A stretch of 64,000 nt of DNA from Aspergillus flavus (GCF_009017415.1 NC_092407.1:3968001-4032000), one strand, 5' to 3'; counted from the stretch's first letter, positions 31,648 through 43,983 are shown. Numbers and translations are program-made. The notes: generated from the letters alone by a model not told the origin.

Positions 31648-33645
31648 AAGAACAGAGATAAACAAATGGACTAGCAACTTACTGATGATGGTGATGGTGA
31701 ACGTGACGACCCCTACGACTACCACGCGCCGAGGCGGCAAGCCGCCCATCTGTACCACCCTCGGTCTCCGCTCGACCATCTTCGTCCCGGGACCTCTTTG
31801 GTCTTTTGCCATTCGCCGACGTGGGTCGCCCGATCTTAGTCTCATCCGTAGTGGTTTCACTGTTTGCTGACTTCGCAGTGACGCTGTCACGTTTGAAAGG
31901 ACTGGCAACCATTGGGGTGGAAGGGCCACTGCCTGTGGTGGCGGTCACTCCGCCCACGCCGCTGCCAATACCTGAGAAGACCCGACCAAGTTCGCTCTTG
32001 ATACCGGCCTCGCCGGCTGGCCCAAGGATCTGGGCTTGGGCACCTTGTACCGCTTGGGGTAAAGGTGACGCCCGCCCACCACGTTTCGCGTCGAGACCGA
32101 CCCCCAGAAGGGTTCTGTGTTGAAGCAACTCGTCGCTTCCCTTCCGCCGTTGGTCATCTGACGAAGCGGAACGAGCCAAAGATGACGGGCCGGCTGACGG
32201 GGTCGAGCTAAATAGACGCTGTTCGGTTTGGAGCTTGCTCAAATATGGCGGCTGCTCATGAGGGGGAGGCGTAGGTTGACCTTGTCGAGGCTGGATTGAT
32301 AGGGGAGGTTGTCGTGAGCCTCCCAGTTGAGAGCCCAAAGATTTAGTGTAGCTTTGGATCGCGCCGAACCCAAATCCGGAGCCTGGCTCAGGGGCAGGGA
32401 AACGCTTCGCTTCAGGTGACGGTGGCTGCGAGCGACCAAGCTCCCACGTCGCTGCACTCTGCTGCCGGGCGGCTGCAGGGTCCCGTTCCCCGTATGGACC
32501 ATACCGTGATTGAGGGTGGGCCGCCTTGGACTCTTGTTCGTGTGCAATAGCTCTCTCTCGTTCTCGGTGCGCTTGTTCTTCCAAATGACGATCCACGTAT
32601 ATTCCCCCAAATCGGTTGTGTTGAGACTCCTGACCCATATATGACGCTTGCCGCTGGTGCGCTCCTCCAAAGCCATCTCCACCGCCCGGTGCAGCCGCCG
32701 ATCGTGCAAGGGGACTATACCCAGCCGGTCGCTGAGGCGCCTCGAGGTGCTGGGGCTGACTGTTCGGTCGAGGAGCGGGTGCGCTGAAGCTGAATCGACG
32801 CGTCTCGTTGTATGAAGGCTCGGCGGACGATACTTGAGGCGAGTGATGTGCGGAACTGGGCTTGTCCGGATACTGCGATGAGGGCGGGACGCGCGACAGG
32901 CCTCCGAATTTAGTCTGTTCCGCCACGGACGGCTGAGACATACCACCCGAACTAGATCGGTATGGCCTTCCGGGTTGGGCTTTCGAAAACGACTTCTCGG
33001 GCGTGTGGGATCGTCGAAAGGACGAGTATTCAAGAGGAGAGGGCCTCGCTGGGGCGGTGGGCGGCGACATCGCACTGGGGGCCGACGGAGGAGGAGCGCT
33101 GCTGAACGGAGCGGATGACACTGGAATACGCGAAAAGATAGATGATGAGCCTACATCCCGGGCTGGACGGTCAGCGTCCGAGCCAAGCATTGCCGATATC
33201 GACATGCTGCTACCAGGACGATGATGAGCCGGGTTGCTGGGAGGCTCACGGGACGAAAAAGCTGTGGAAAGAGAAGATGCATTTCCCGATTGGCCCCGTG
33301 AGGGGTAATGTTGTGGTGGAGACGGAGGAGGCATCCGGCGAGTGCCTAAGGGAGGCGCGGAGGGCTGTTCTTGTGGTCCTATGCATAATTCCGAGGTTAG
33401 CGAACAAGTTGGCCAACGTGACTGTCAGCGAAAACGAGAGAGCAAAACAGAAAAAGTCAAAAGCAGTAAGTAGAAGGTTAAGTAATATGTGCGATCGTGC
33501 ATATCCAGGGCCATAGGGCTCTCACGGCGCGTGGGAGCAAGGGCGCCTTCTGGCGAAACGCCCGGCACTCACCAGGAAACACGGGACTGCCACTGCTGCC
33601 CAAAGACCTCCGACGGCTTGGGTCATGCGACGGGGGAGGGTTCAT
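30457..33645 (-). CDS. Rxt3-domain protein (histone deacetylase complex subunit)
   Basis: Exons 33645-33573, 33378-31683 and 31492-30457 give 934 aa; introns are 194 and 190 nt. The first 600 residues are disordered, rich in Ser, Pro, Gln and Arg, with many SP and PP pairs. The last third holds the Rxt3 domain: LGSTLYAPRLGVPTEK, FTIRVPRFRIDSSHREEIC and RALWGTGIYTDDSDPVAAAI, then GAWGEDVD and the LHIILLILPRLERYDSS strand, ending near LRTEWVDEG. In yeast Rxt3 is a subunit of the large Rpd3 histone deacetylase complex, so a nuclear role in gene repression is expected. Two His runs flank the second intron: six His before it and a run of twelve after MG in exon 3. That intron contains a (CA)n tract of about 46 repeats. 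The start is the first ATG, in a 73-base exon joined in frame. Confidence 0.88.
31529..31646. repeat. (GC)n-(TG)n microsatellite within an intron
   Basis: A run of GC/GT steps at 31529-31554 leads into about 46 uninterrupted TG units to 31646 on the plus strand. The tract lies inside the 190-nt second intron of the Rxt3-domain gene and makes up more than half of it. Alternating purine-pyrimidine of this length is prone to slippage and to Z-DNA. Confidence 0.97.
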
Positions 33646-34369
33646 GTCGCATTCAGAGCGAGAAATAAAGAACAACAGAAATGAAATACAAGATAAGAAG
33701 TGGCGGGGAAAGGGAGACGAAGAAAGGAAAAGAAACGCGCGAGAAAGGGGAGAGATGATCTGATGCTGATGGAGAAAGCGCAACAAAAGAGTTCCACGAC
33801 TGGGGCAGAACCCGTGACTCTGGGACTCCGAAAGCTCGGCCAGCGCTAGACCCGTTCAGACCAAGTCGCCCTGAGATAGGGCGCTAATCTGCAACGGGGA
33901 TAGCGCTCCCGAGGTCGCCTAGGCTGGAAGTCGATCAGGCGCCACAAACGCGGCTGGTGCAAGACCCGTGATTGGTCGTTGATCTCTGGTCTCAAAGTTT
34001 GGGTACCTTTCCTTGATGTAAGGTAGGATGGGGTAAACAATGAGCCTGCATGGAGACACGAGACAATTGACGAATCTGCAGGGTGACTTCTCCCCCAAGA
34101 TATGGCAAAAGCGAAGAGGTAGAAGTGGCAGAAATGAAGAAAGGAGACAACAAAAGGGGCAAAAATAAAATAAAATAAAATAAAAACAAAAGAAGGAAAT
34201 CCCTTCTATCCACTGTCTCCGAATGACCACCGGGCGATCGCAATTGCGACCAGCTGAATCCAACCAAGGACCGGCCCTTCAAGTCTGTGATGACCCAACA
34301 TGCCAAATAAATAAGGAATCGTTCAACCAAGCGACAAACACCAGAAACGGACGGACAGATTGAGAAAAA
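33646..34369. other. Intergenic with an (AAAAT)n run
   Basis: A pure AAAAT repeat of about five units lies at 34162-34186. The rest is likely the long leader or promoter of the Rxt3-domain gene. Small frames here have no motifs. Confidence 0.4.
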
Positions 34370-34828
34370 TCAAACGTGTTTCCTACCTTCACGATACACC
34401 ATACGACGATCATGGTTGTTGAGCTGATTAACATTATAACTAAAATTATGACGATTATTAGACTCTTTTAATCCTCCGTCCAGCGTGTGCTTCCTCATCG
34501 AACTGGGGTTCGCCTGTGATACGTGATACCCGTTGCTCTCTGTTCGATATGACGTCGAGACACTCTCGTGGGCGTATGGAGCGGAGGAAGCAGGAATCGA
34601 TGCGGCAGTAGTAGTTGGATAGTGATATACCGGCACCGCTCGAGGCATCTCGTGCTCGCGTCGGTTATACGCATCGTAATATGCGCGTGCTGATGGAGGT
34701 GGTGGTGGTGCGTAGGCACGAGGTGGCGGCGGAGCAACGAGACGAGGATCGTGGGTCGCGCCTAGGATCGCCGAAGGATGCGAATGATGTATTGGTTGGG
34801 GAGGGTGTTTCTGGAAATCCATCATCAT
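34370..34828 (-). CDS. Hypothetical Pro/Tyr/His-rich protein
   Basis: An open frame starting with three Met codons at 34828 (MMMDFQKHPPQPIHHSHPSA) gives about 152 aa; the same frame stays open upstream to 35005. The product is low in complexity: runs of Pro (LVAPPPPRAYAPPPPPSARA), Tyr and Ser, then an Asn-rich tail ending NHDRRMVYREG. A good donor (GTAGGA) follows REG at 34380, so this may be the first exon of a longer gene whose next exon I could not place before 33.7 kb. The composition resembles disordered N-termini of fungal regulators, but no DNA-binding domain is visible. I do not recognise the family. It could also be a chance frame. Confidence 0.35.
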   Translation of the reverse strand: MMMDFQKHPPQPIHHSHPSAILGATHDPRLVAPPPPRAYAPPPPPSARAYYDAYNRREHEMPRAVPVYHYPTTTAASIPASSAPYAHESVSTSYRTESNGYHVSQANPSSMRKHTLDGGLKESNNRHNFSYNVNQLNNHDRRMVYREGRKHV

Positions 34829-36634
34829 CGTGGAGGGGGTGGTATTCGAGTGGTTGTCGAGGTTTGAAGCATACACGTTGGGGAAGGTTTTCGTGTTTGG
34901 GCGACGAAGAGAAAAATTGAAACCGTTGATGATCGCCAAATGGCGGTGGAAAGGGAGAGTTGAAGTGAGTCGAGGCCAAAGCTTGTTTTTATGTAACAAT
35001 ATCAAGCGGCGCGGATGACGGAGAAAATCAAATAATACGATTAAGAAAAGAAGAGTAATTATCGGATTTAGCTCGACGAGCGTGAGGAACTGAATCCACG
35101 GGAGAGAAAAGTGAAAACTTGCACAGCTCTCTCAGATAGCTCGGGTAGGAAGGTGGATGAAAGGTTTGTGGAGAGAAAAGGGAAAAAAAAAAAGCAGGAA
35201 AATCGGTGAGAAATGGAGTAGGGGCACAGGACGAACATGCGACAGGCCCAACTGTCGAGTTGGAGCAAAACCATCGGAAGAAAAGCGGCGCAGAACCAAT
35301 CAATTGAATGCAGAACCGCTAGTTGGGTCGATTAACGACCAGCTGCAAATCGTAGTGGCCGATGGGGCCGTCGTGGCAGCGGGGAAGCTGGTGGAGCCTT
35401 TAGTTTTGACCGGAATGTGAGTACACTATGGATTTTCTTTCAATTTTAATTTTTAATCTTGATTAAACATTTGGTATACAAAACTGTATTCTATACACTG
35501 CCGTTTCTCCTATTTATTTCTGCTATAAATTATCCTCATGGTTCTATCTTTGTTCTTCCTTTTTTTGTCCCTCTGATTTCTTACTAAGAAGTACCCTACG
35601 TTGGGCGCAAGGAATCACCGACATGCCTGTTGGTCGGCATTTATGCATCACGACGTGTCATGCTCATCATTACCAGCACTTGATCTGCGACCAACGCTTA
35701 GTCTCTTCCCTCGGTTCCCTACCTCGTTTCTGATATCAATTGACCCTGGATCATGTCTCTGAACCTGTCCTTCCACTATTCATAATACCGGTATTATTAT
35801 TCTATATAAAACTCCCCATTAATAAGACAAACTCCACAAGACCAGATTCAGGAGTACTAGTCGAAAGTAAGACAGGAAAAATAAAATAAAATACAACAAA
35901 AGAAAAAGAGAGAAAGAAGCCCCCTATAATCCCCTCCCCTCCCAAAGTACCTTTTCCAACACGAATCCCAGCCAGCCTGATGTCATCAACATGCTTGGAT
36001 TCCCCACCATTCAGGCACCGTAAAGTAAATTCAATGCGATACAGTTACACCGCGACACCGCCTCCCTCCCGGTGACTACCAAGCAGAAAAAGAAAAATCA
36101 TAACACCAACACGAGAAAAATACAGCCCCTTCAAAGAAACCATATCCGTAGCCATGGTAACAGTAATATTCTCTTTTTTATAGGCGACCGGTTTAGTGCT
36201 TCTTAATGTCGCCTTAATTTACTTTGCGCTCTGAAACGTTTCCTCAGTGCAACCCCGATATAAAGAAACTAGTTTGTGCGCCGTGAGCACAAAGGTATAC
36301 CTCGTTTTGATATTCATTGTTGTACCATGGTACATGGTACTTACATACATGATCAACGGCGCATACATACCTCATTTCCGATCCTCCTTACGTCGTGGCG
36401 AAGGTGGCTTGATGCGACACATTCCTAGAGGTCTGTCGAGATCTGGAAGGGGGTTCAATATCCTGGATTGTTGCGATCTTGAGGCATATAATTTGCTTTC
36501 TGACGAGGATATATCATCCTAGGTTGCACTTATTTGAACATGATAACCTTCCATTTGAAATGATATAAATGAATATGTCATACACTCACGCGTACGTCAT
36601 TATCATCGTCTACTGCTAAAATTATACTGCAAAG
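34829..36634. other. Long gene-free stretch
   Basis: Pyrimidine-rich on the minus strand near 35.1-35.3 kb (a likely leader for the gene at 34.8 kb). From 35.4 to 36.6 kb it is AT-rich with A-runs at 35.88-35.92 kb. Nothing else is recognised. Confidence 0.35.
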
Positions 36635-37992
36635 TTATACGTTACCGGTATCTCCTTTCCGACCGCGGCATTCCATGCTTCCGGTGACAAAGAATCGCCT
36701 CCACCAAGGAATTTCACATCCTCTACCATCAATCTCAATTATATCCGCACCCTCGCGAACCAAAATTCGCCAGATCATCCGTCGCACTGGTGGTGGATAA
36801 TCTGAGGTCCCCTCATATCGCGCGCGAAGACCGCGCCGATGAGCGGCGCGCACTTGGGCGCGCACACGCTCGATCTGTTGCGGAGAGAACCGACCACCGC
36901 GACGAGGGAAACCGATTGATCGGGTGAAATTCGCGGTCGCAGTGACGAGTTGATATGAAGACTTATGGGACTGTTTGAGGTTATCTGTGTCCGCCTCAGT
37001 CTGCGCGGAATTGCTCCCTCCGACACCACGAGAGGATTGGGTTACTCTCAAGGTAGGACCGTAATCCTCCTTCACTAATTGCTCCAGCGAGGTATCGAAC
37101 ATCATGCTATCGAGGATGTTATCATGGTCAGATCCAACCACGTCGCCGAAGTCTAGGCCCTCTAAACCTGTGAGGACAATGGTAACGGGACGAGGGACGA
37201 CCCGTGTTCCATTCCGATAGGAAAGGTAACCCTTTTGTTTCAACGGCATGAGTTGAGAAACTAGATGCGGCCATGCTGCCTGTACCGAAGTGTGAAGCTC
37301 CAGAAATAACGTAAAAGGCCGTGCTGGGTCTTCATCAAATAGACCGATTGGGCTAGTCTCATCAGTAGACGCTGGAGAAACTACAGCAGAGTTTCTGGCA
37401 TCCAGTTTCCTTAGTATGGAATTGAGATACAAACTGCCCAGAGTGCCTGGCGCCTCTCGATCCGACACTAGACTGTCCACGAGAAGCTCACTCTCCTGTG
37501 CCTGAAGATCCACCTTAACCCCCGAGCATCCAGCATCGATAGCATACTGGATAGCATCACGCGCCTGTGGATTGTAAAGAATACAGGTACTTGGTTCTCG
37601 ACTGAACTCAGTAGGCCATTGAACAAAGCCCTTCTGCTCCTCGATTCCACTACGGAAAACGATGTATGTAAGCCCGTACGGCAGCGCCGCCAGAAACTGA
37701 ATTACAATCCTGTACAAGCAGTAGGTTAGCCTTTCAACAGCGCTTGGGAACTAAGGCAGAATACGTACAGGAACATCAGAATTAGGCAGACTATTGGGAA
37801 TACGCGTTCCGTCCATCGTCTTTTTAATATAGCCAAATACTTAGCCACATAGGAGGACAAGCCAGGAATACATTCAGTAGGATGGGACCGGAGCGGATGG
37901 TCTTCGAGTAATTCCCAAGAATATGAATCGTATTCCTTATTACCTATGGATGGGGTACTTTTGAGCAGGTCGGACTCCTTCATCGTTGCCAT
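36635..37992 (-). CDS. AIM6-like membrane protein of the PLC-like phosphodiesterase superfamily
   Basis: Exons 37992-37769 and 37709-36635 give 432 aa; the 59-nt intron interrupts a Leu codon inside the membrane helix. A polar N-terminus of about 60 residues precedes one or two membrane segments (VFPIVCLILMFLYVL and FLAALPYGLTYIVF). The rest looks like the TIM-barrel of AIM6 (altered inheritance of mitochondria 6) and related glycerophosphodiester-type enzymes: ILYNPQARDAIQYAIDAGCS with GVKVDLQ, FLELHTSVQAAWPHLVSQL, RPVTIVLTGLEGLDF and, near the end, VRRMIWRILVREGADIIEID. The usual HEGG-like start of the barrel is not seen, so catalysis is uncertain. Function is unknown even in yeast. The start has a second ATG three codons in. 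Confidence 0.65.
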
Positions 37993-40418
37993 TTATTTGG
38001 CGACGCCCGTTTCCGAGCCGTCGATAAGCATGCAACGCGGATTTTCAGAATGACTGATGGAAGGAATCGACGGCGCCCCAAAGTGGGGAAGCTCCTATAG
38101 CAGAGTCTAACTGCAGGAGTCAGCCGGGAATGAGGTTCAACAGACGGATTCTAAATGTGAAAAGGGGACACAGACAAAAAGAAAATAAAGAAGAGGGGCA
38201 TGCATGGTCGCGTGCCACAGTGCGTGGATAAATAGGGGAGATATGTGAGGGATGGTGGTGATGGTTGCAGAGCACGCAATTGCCGGTTGGGATGGTTCAC
38301 AGTTTAGTGAAAACGCCATTAGAGGCGTAAATTGTCGGTCACGGATGATCAGTTCGTATAAAGCTGACCAACTCGGGAATCCGTTTTTTTGGAAGCGTTA
38401 AGCAGGAATCTAAGGTCTCCGGCGTAAATTCGCGCTGCGGTCATAGATTCTTATGTATTTCGTCACATACTGAGGCTATTGGACAATTAAGCTGGTGAAT
38501 ACTCCGTACTTCCTTCGCAACTATCGGGCCGATTTAGGTGGAAGGTGTGGGGATGAAGCAATTAAGGACGCGTGCCGACTCGAGACTATCCCAGAGAAGC
38601 AATGTCACGGGCGATCCCCTGATCACCGGCAGCCCTATCATAACAGGTCTCCTTCAACACCGGGATTCAGTTGTTCTACTTGAAACATACTACATATGTA
38701 GCTCTGCAAATGTTTAGCCTATTGCTCGCATTATAAATTGTAATTCGAATTTCTAAGAGGATACCGAACTTTGCAACCTAGTTGTGGCGATAGGAAGAAT
38801 CACAGTAAACAAATAGCGAATGCAAAGGCATTCGAGTATTTGTTTATATTTTCCAAATTAAACGGTATGATCTAGACTAGGACAATATACTACTTGAAAG
38901 GGCGGCATGTATCATCTTAAAATAACATGGTCGCTTTCTGTCTTGAGCTACATCCCATTAGAAGGATCAAAGTACTTGCCACTAGCAAATGAAAGTTAGT
39001 ATATATGGACAAGAGCAAACCATGATAGCAACACATTCTTCAAGACTTGCCACGATCTCATATCATTGCATGGCCCGCCTTTAAGAACCGGCGATGCCAA
39101 TCTCAAGGTAGACGTTCGAAAGCACCGTGGCCCCCACGGGCTGAAATCCCAGCAACAAAACCCCGTCGCTGCTGTATCCTCAACTATCTGTTCTGTGTCC
39201 AGCTCTGATGCTGCAGTTTATCGCTAAAAGTGCCTGACAAGGACAGATGTGACCCAAACCCCGATTATTTGCCAAGTCGACAGGTACGAGGTCTAGAACG
39301 ATATGCTGTAACAATTCTCTCTAACAGATGGAACCCCTTGTCATAGGCAACGCTTTATTTAGCTCGCTAGGTCTGTTGGTAAGGGGCGGAAATAATCACC
39401 GATCGATTGGCGAGGAAATGCTGCTCTCAAGTTTCTGATTTGAAGGGCTAGATGATGTTCGGAAATGAGTAGTTGGGGGCAGTCAGTGACGGGGCAACGG
39501 CGAGAAGAGGTGGCAGAAATAAACGGAGACATGATATCGACGAAACAAAGCTTTCTTATATGTCATTGTAGATTCATGGCAGTTGAAGTAGAACCCGATC
39601 TTTTAAGACTGCATACCTGCGATAATCACGACCAAAATATAAGAGATCATGGAGCGGAAGATAAATGGGTAGGAAGATAGCTGCAGCGCACATTATCACA
39701 GGTGAACAAATCCTGGCAGAAGGTTCAATCCTCCACTTCAATTCCTAGGTGTTTGCACATGGCGTCCAATCCTGTTTGTGATTGGCATAGTTGGAGGTGT
39801 CTCAGCCCATATCCAATAATCGAATGGGGCTTACGCAAGCTTCTCATTGTCGAGTAACACAGAAGGATATCCTTGGTTGAAATTTGGCCCTGTACGACAA
39901 GCCTTTGAAGCGTAAGCCTAAATTGAGGTCGAGATCAACCCTAATAAACTCTTCGGAGCTTACCCAACCACTCAAGCTGATCACACGGGGATCAAAGATA
40001 GTAACGCTGTGATACAACATAGCTACTCAGAAAGCTTGCGTCGAAGAGGTAATTGAGGCAATTGGACACAGGCCATCGGGGCAAGGTTACTCCAGGGAAA
40101 AGTTGACATGGCTGCCTAGAGCACTACCGGGCGGGCGGAGAAAGAATGGGAAACGGAGGAAAAACAACAAAGACTGACAGTGAAGTTCAGGGTCCAGGGG
40201 AAAGGGAATGGTTGAAGTCATCAGTGAGTGCATAAATACTCCTCGTCTTCCCCTCTCCTGCTGGTCACACAGGAGAATCATCAGTCCCCATCCCTCATTT
40301 TTATCTTCAGACTCGTCCACATCTTCATTTCCTATCTCTACCATCGTTTCAACTATCAACGCGAAGGCCTTCTCTATTCTGAACATCCTAATCAAATCAT
40401 ACCCAACCTTCATTAAAC
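37993..40418. other. 2.4-kb gene-free stretch
   Basis: No long frame or family motif is visible on either strand. The last 200 bases (40.2-40.4 kb) are pyrimidine-rich, a typical leader for the small secreted protein that follows. Confidence 0.35.
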
Positions 40419-40613
40419 ATGCAGATCTCCTGGTTTGCCGTCATGGCAGTTCTGTTCACTGCCGTCGCAGCCAAATCGAGCGCAACCACTACGACTAGTG
40501 CTGCTACTACTTCGGCCAAAGAAAGCTCTACTTCGGCTTCTACTAAGCCAACTAAGAATGCAGCTGCTGGAAATGCCCTGAACAATCCATTTGCATTCCT
40601 TAGGGAGTTGTAA
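40419..40613 (+). CDS. Small secreted Ser/Thr/Ala-rich protein
   Basis: A single-exon frame of 64 aa. The first 18 residues (MQISWFAVMAVLFTAVAA) form a signal peptide with an AxA cleavage site. The remaining part is built of Ser, Thr, Ala and Lys and ends NPFAFLREL; there is no Cys. A CT-rich leader directly upstream supports transcription. Short secreted peptides of this make-up occur in many filamentous fungi and may be O-glycosylated; this one is too simple to assign to a family. It could be a cell-surface or secreted peptide, or a chance frame. Confidence 0.5.
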   Translation: MQISWFAVMAVLFTAVAAKSSATTTTSAATTSAKESSTSASTKPTKNAAAGNALNNPFAFLREL

Positions 40614-41573
40614 GATGATCTGGTCAGGTACGTCAAAGGTCGATATGGCTTGACTGTACCAAGGCCACTGACATTCCTAGAGTACAACGAGGCATTGATG
40701 ACAAGGAGTGTTATTAATAAGGAGGAAGAAGAGGGGAATGGCTGATAATGAGATGAGGGATAGCCCACTGTTCCAATACCCTGGATCTGGCATACCCTGA
40801 TCGTTTCCCAAATCCCAGTATTTCAGGCAGGGCGAGGCTTGTCAGATGACGGAGCAGTGTCTTTCTTTGGACTCGAGTCATGTATTGTACGGAGGAAGGG
40901 GTAGTCCAGTTAATCTTCAGCTTTGCTTCTTCTATGAACATTGTCAGTGTGATTGTAGTCTAAGCCTAGAAGCCATGGCCTTCCTTGTAGCGATCTGATG
41001 CGGCATGTAATAGTACTTTCTCTTGTTTGGTGATTCAACTCTTCTTGTCCATTGGGGATATACCATGTTGCCTTTTTGAACTCACGGGACATTCCGTCCG
41101 GATCGTGGTAGTATTCAGGCGTTGGTAATGTGAGAAGGTCCAAGAATCAAGAGACGAGAATTCATTTGTAGAAGTGTCACAAAGAGGCTGAAATCCCGAC
41201 TTAACAATACAAAGATGGCAAAAGAGACAAATATGAACGTCCAGTACAAGGGATCCAACAATCCTACAGACATCCCCCCACTTTCACATACAAGTCAACT
41301 GCTCTTTAATGAACCACATTTAAGCATACAATGGAGCAGAAGAAACAATCAAAAAGACAAACAAAGTCCACTAAACAATCAGAATAGATCAAGAAGGCGA
41401 TACTAAAACCAAGATAAATATAAAATAGAAACACCTTAATACCCAGAAAAGATAAATAATCAATGTGCAGGCCCTCGACCCATAACGCAGCGAGATTTAA
41501 TAACGGCCCATACCCCAGCGGCCACTCTACTTCGAGCCTGATATCCCGTATTCCTACTGAATACATAAACAGC
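40614..41573. other. Intergenic
   Basis: No gene is seen. A TATA-like run (AAATATAAAA) lies at about 41417-41426, roughly 150 bp before the next start codon. Confidence 0.35.
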
Positions 41574-41837
41574 ATGTATTTCTATACCATGACCATGCTG
41601 GGAGCGATTCTCTTTGGAACTGCGTTAGCTATCCCTAAAGATATACGAGGGTATATGGCAGCGTGCAACGAGGGCGGTTGCGATCCAACTTTCTTTGTGT
41701 GTAAGGTAAGTTGCTTTGATTAATTAAGACTTTGATAGTTGGAATTAGGCCTGCTGACTGGGATATAGATACCGGAGGGTGAAAAACAGGGTAGATGTTG
41801 TTATATTAGTCATGGGGGGTCAAGTAGATCGTGTTGA
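41574..41837 (+). CDS. Six-cysteine small secreted peptide
   Basis: Exon 1 is 41574-41705; a 63-nt intron with donor GTAAGT and a CTGAC branch point leads to exon 2, 41769-41837. The product is 66 aa. MYFYTMTMLGAILFGTALA is a signal peptide; cleavage after ALA leaves about 47 residues with six Cys spaced C-x4-C-x6-C-x10-C-C-x10-C. Two of the Cys and a third near the end lie only in exon 2, so the splice is needed for the full pattern. Six Cys in so short a chain suggest three disulfide bonds and a compact secreted fold. I do not recognise a named family, and activity cannot be inferred. The frame stays open upstream to 41463, but the signal peptide fixes the start. Confidence 0.6.
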
Positions 41838-42332
41838 TTATTGTATCTGAAGTTTCTTAATGCTGGCAAAGAAACTTTTTTAAGTCAACATAAGGCTTTG
41901 ACGGACATATCATGGCTCTTGTAGTCTGTGGTAGCACATGAAATGACTAGATACGAAATTAAACTGGACTCTGAGAATGATTTCCATCAGTATCTGTATA
42001 GTAGAAAAGAGCTAAAGAAAGCAAGCCAATCTACTATCCAATCTACTATCACCTACCTCTGGAAAACAGCATATTTCTACCATGAGTAGTACGGTTCGAT
42101 AATTTAAGCAGATCGTTCATCAGTCATATCATTACCGCCTACAGCCAAATAAAGCTAGTAAACGACTCAGTTAAAATATTAGTAAACTAAAGCAAGCCCA
42201 CGCCAGATTTCCACGCCACAGACCCAAACAACAAAGGTATCTCCAGAACCAAAAAGCACGCAGAATAGAGGGACTATTACATCTTTTTATATCAGCACTG
42301 TACGTCAGCGCAGACCAGAAATTGAAGCCGAC
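41838..42332. other. Intergenic
   Basis: AT-rich, no coding signal; contains the 3' side of the MFS gene on the minus strand. Confidence 0.35.
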
Positions 42333-43983
42333 CTATGCTGAAAGTCCGCTTCTCGCCCGGATCCGAGCGCCGAAGATGTACAGGAGGAGGGGAATAGGAA
42401 TGAGAAGTGCGCCGACACAGCCAAGTAGGGTGCATGCCCACTCTACTCCGAGTCCGTCGAACTATATTCATAGGATTGTTAGTGAAGAGTTGAGTTGATG
42501 GGGTGAGTACAGTGTAAGATACTAACCATTTGGGTTGCAAAGAGGGGGAATGCGCCTCCGGCTGCTGATCGCAGGAATGTATGTGCTGCAATGGCTGATG
42601 CTGACCTGGTGGAGTCGTTAGTATTCTCTTTTATTTGTCAAGATAGTAAGATAATAGGGTAAGTGTACTTACTTGTCACCACTGGCTTCTACGAGATAAG
42701 CCAACGAAGGCAGAAACATCGTGAGCAATCCGAAGCCAGTGAACAATCCGGACGCTGTCGGCACAATCCAATGAACGTTGCCCTTATACCCAGACCATCC
42801 CAGCCAGAACAGTCCACCAGTGAACAGAACTGCACCGGGAATAGCAACAGGAAGACGCCATTCCGGCATCATCTCACCGTTGTTCTGCTTCAACTTTCGC
42901 AGCACCCAAGGCTGGGTGGCAGCGGTGGCAGCAGCGCCAAAGAGCGTTCCAATGATAACACCGATGTACGGCAGTCCACCAACTCCCGGGTTCATTCCAC
43001 GGGTGATCTGGAAGACGTACGGGTAGGCAGTGAGGAAGAGGTAGAGTAGACCGTAGACGAAGGCACCGAAGATGCACATACAGAGGACAATTGGTTCCTT
43101 GACCAGCATTTTCAGGGGCAAGCTCAAGTTGTCTCGGATGATGGAACGAAGGTCAAGATGGATTTCCTCCTGCTCGGAGTGGAGAGACCAGTCCCCTGTT
43201 TCCCGGCGCAGATGTTCGGCTTTCCGGGTCAGAATGACGGGCTGGAACGTCTCCTCGAGGAAGAGAGTCATGACGACGAGAGCGGCGGCTCCTAGGATTC
43301 CCGGAATGTATGCTGTCCAGCGCCAACCGAGAGAATGATTCATGATGATGAACCCCCCTGTGAAAGGACCAGCCAGAGGGCCGATGAATACCATCAGACA
43401 GAACATCACAATGGGGACACCACGTTGCTGCGGCGAGAACATATCGGCAAATGCTGGACCGGCTAGTGTAAGGGGGCCGGATCCAAAGAATCCTGTGAAG
43501 AACCGAAGAATGAACAAAGACTGAACATCCTTGGAGACGGCAGTGGCGAATGAGAATATTGTGAAACCGAACATAGACAAAACGAGAGGGACATATCGTC
43601 CTTTGAGCTCTGAAAAGGGGCCGAAGACCAAAGGACCAGCGGCAAACCCAAAGACGTACAGGGAAACGCCCAAGGTGGCTACTTCCTTGCTGACACCATA
43701 AAGAAGCATCACGACTGGTATGGCTGGGGCGAATATGCTACTGGCAAAGGCGACGATCATGGTACTGAGGCCCAGAATGGCGCAGATATACACCCTAGAG
43801 TTACATAGCCACCGGTTAGCCTTTCCGGTAGAGCTAGGGCTTCCATAGAGAGAACACATACTTCTTCTTACTGGGCCAGTTGAGTGGATTGAGAGGATCA
43901 TTGGGGCCGTCGAAGTCCACATGATGTTGGACTGTCTTTGTGACCCCTGAACTGGCAGAGCTGACGACTTTGTGCTCTTGCAT
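42333..43983 (-). CDS. MFS transporter, DHA1 drug:H+ antiporter type
   Basis: Exons 43983-43862, 43794-42673, 42605-42527 and 42461-42333 give 483 aa with about twelve membrane helices. The N-terminal cytoplasmic part ends [17 protein letters not shown], the typical entry to helix 1 of fungal DHA1 pumps. [13 protein letters not shown] is the motif A loop between helices 2 and 3. [18 protein letters not shown] and [10 protein letters not shown] follow, the latter resembling motif C of antiporters, and [20 protein letters not shown] begins the central loop. [19 protein letters not shown] and [14 protein letters not shown] close the protein as in Tpo- and Flr1-like pumps. It should export drugs, polyamines or metabolites across the plasma membrane in exchange for protons. 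No biosynthetic cluster is nearby to point to a substrate. Confidence 0.93.

Noticed and set aside
31526..31870. Plus-strand open frame with a long Cys-Val run
   Set aside because: It is the microsatellite read through, antisense to the Rxt3-domain gene.
33780..34000. Possible tRNA or structured RNA from GC-rich palindromic sequence
   Set aside because: No A-box/B-box pair or cloverleaf could be arranged; no tRNA found anywhere in the window by eye.
23057..43983. A secondary-metabolite cluster (P450, MFS, regulators)
   Set aside because: No PKS, NRPS, terpene or dimethylallyl transferase gene is present and the genes are widely spaced with unrelated genes between.
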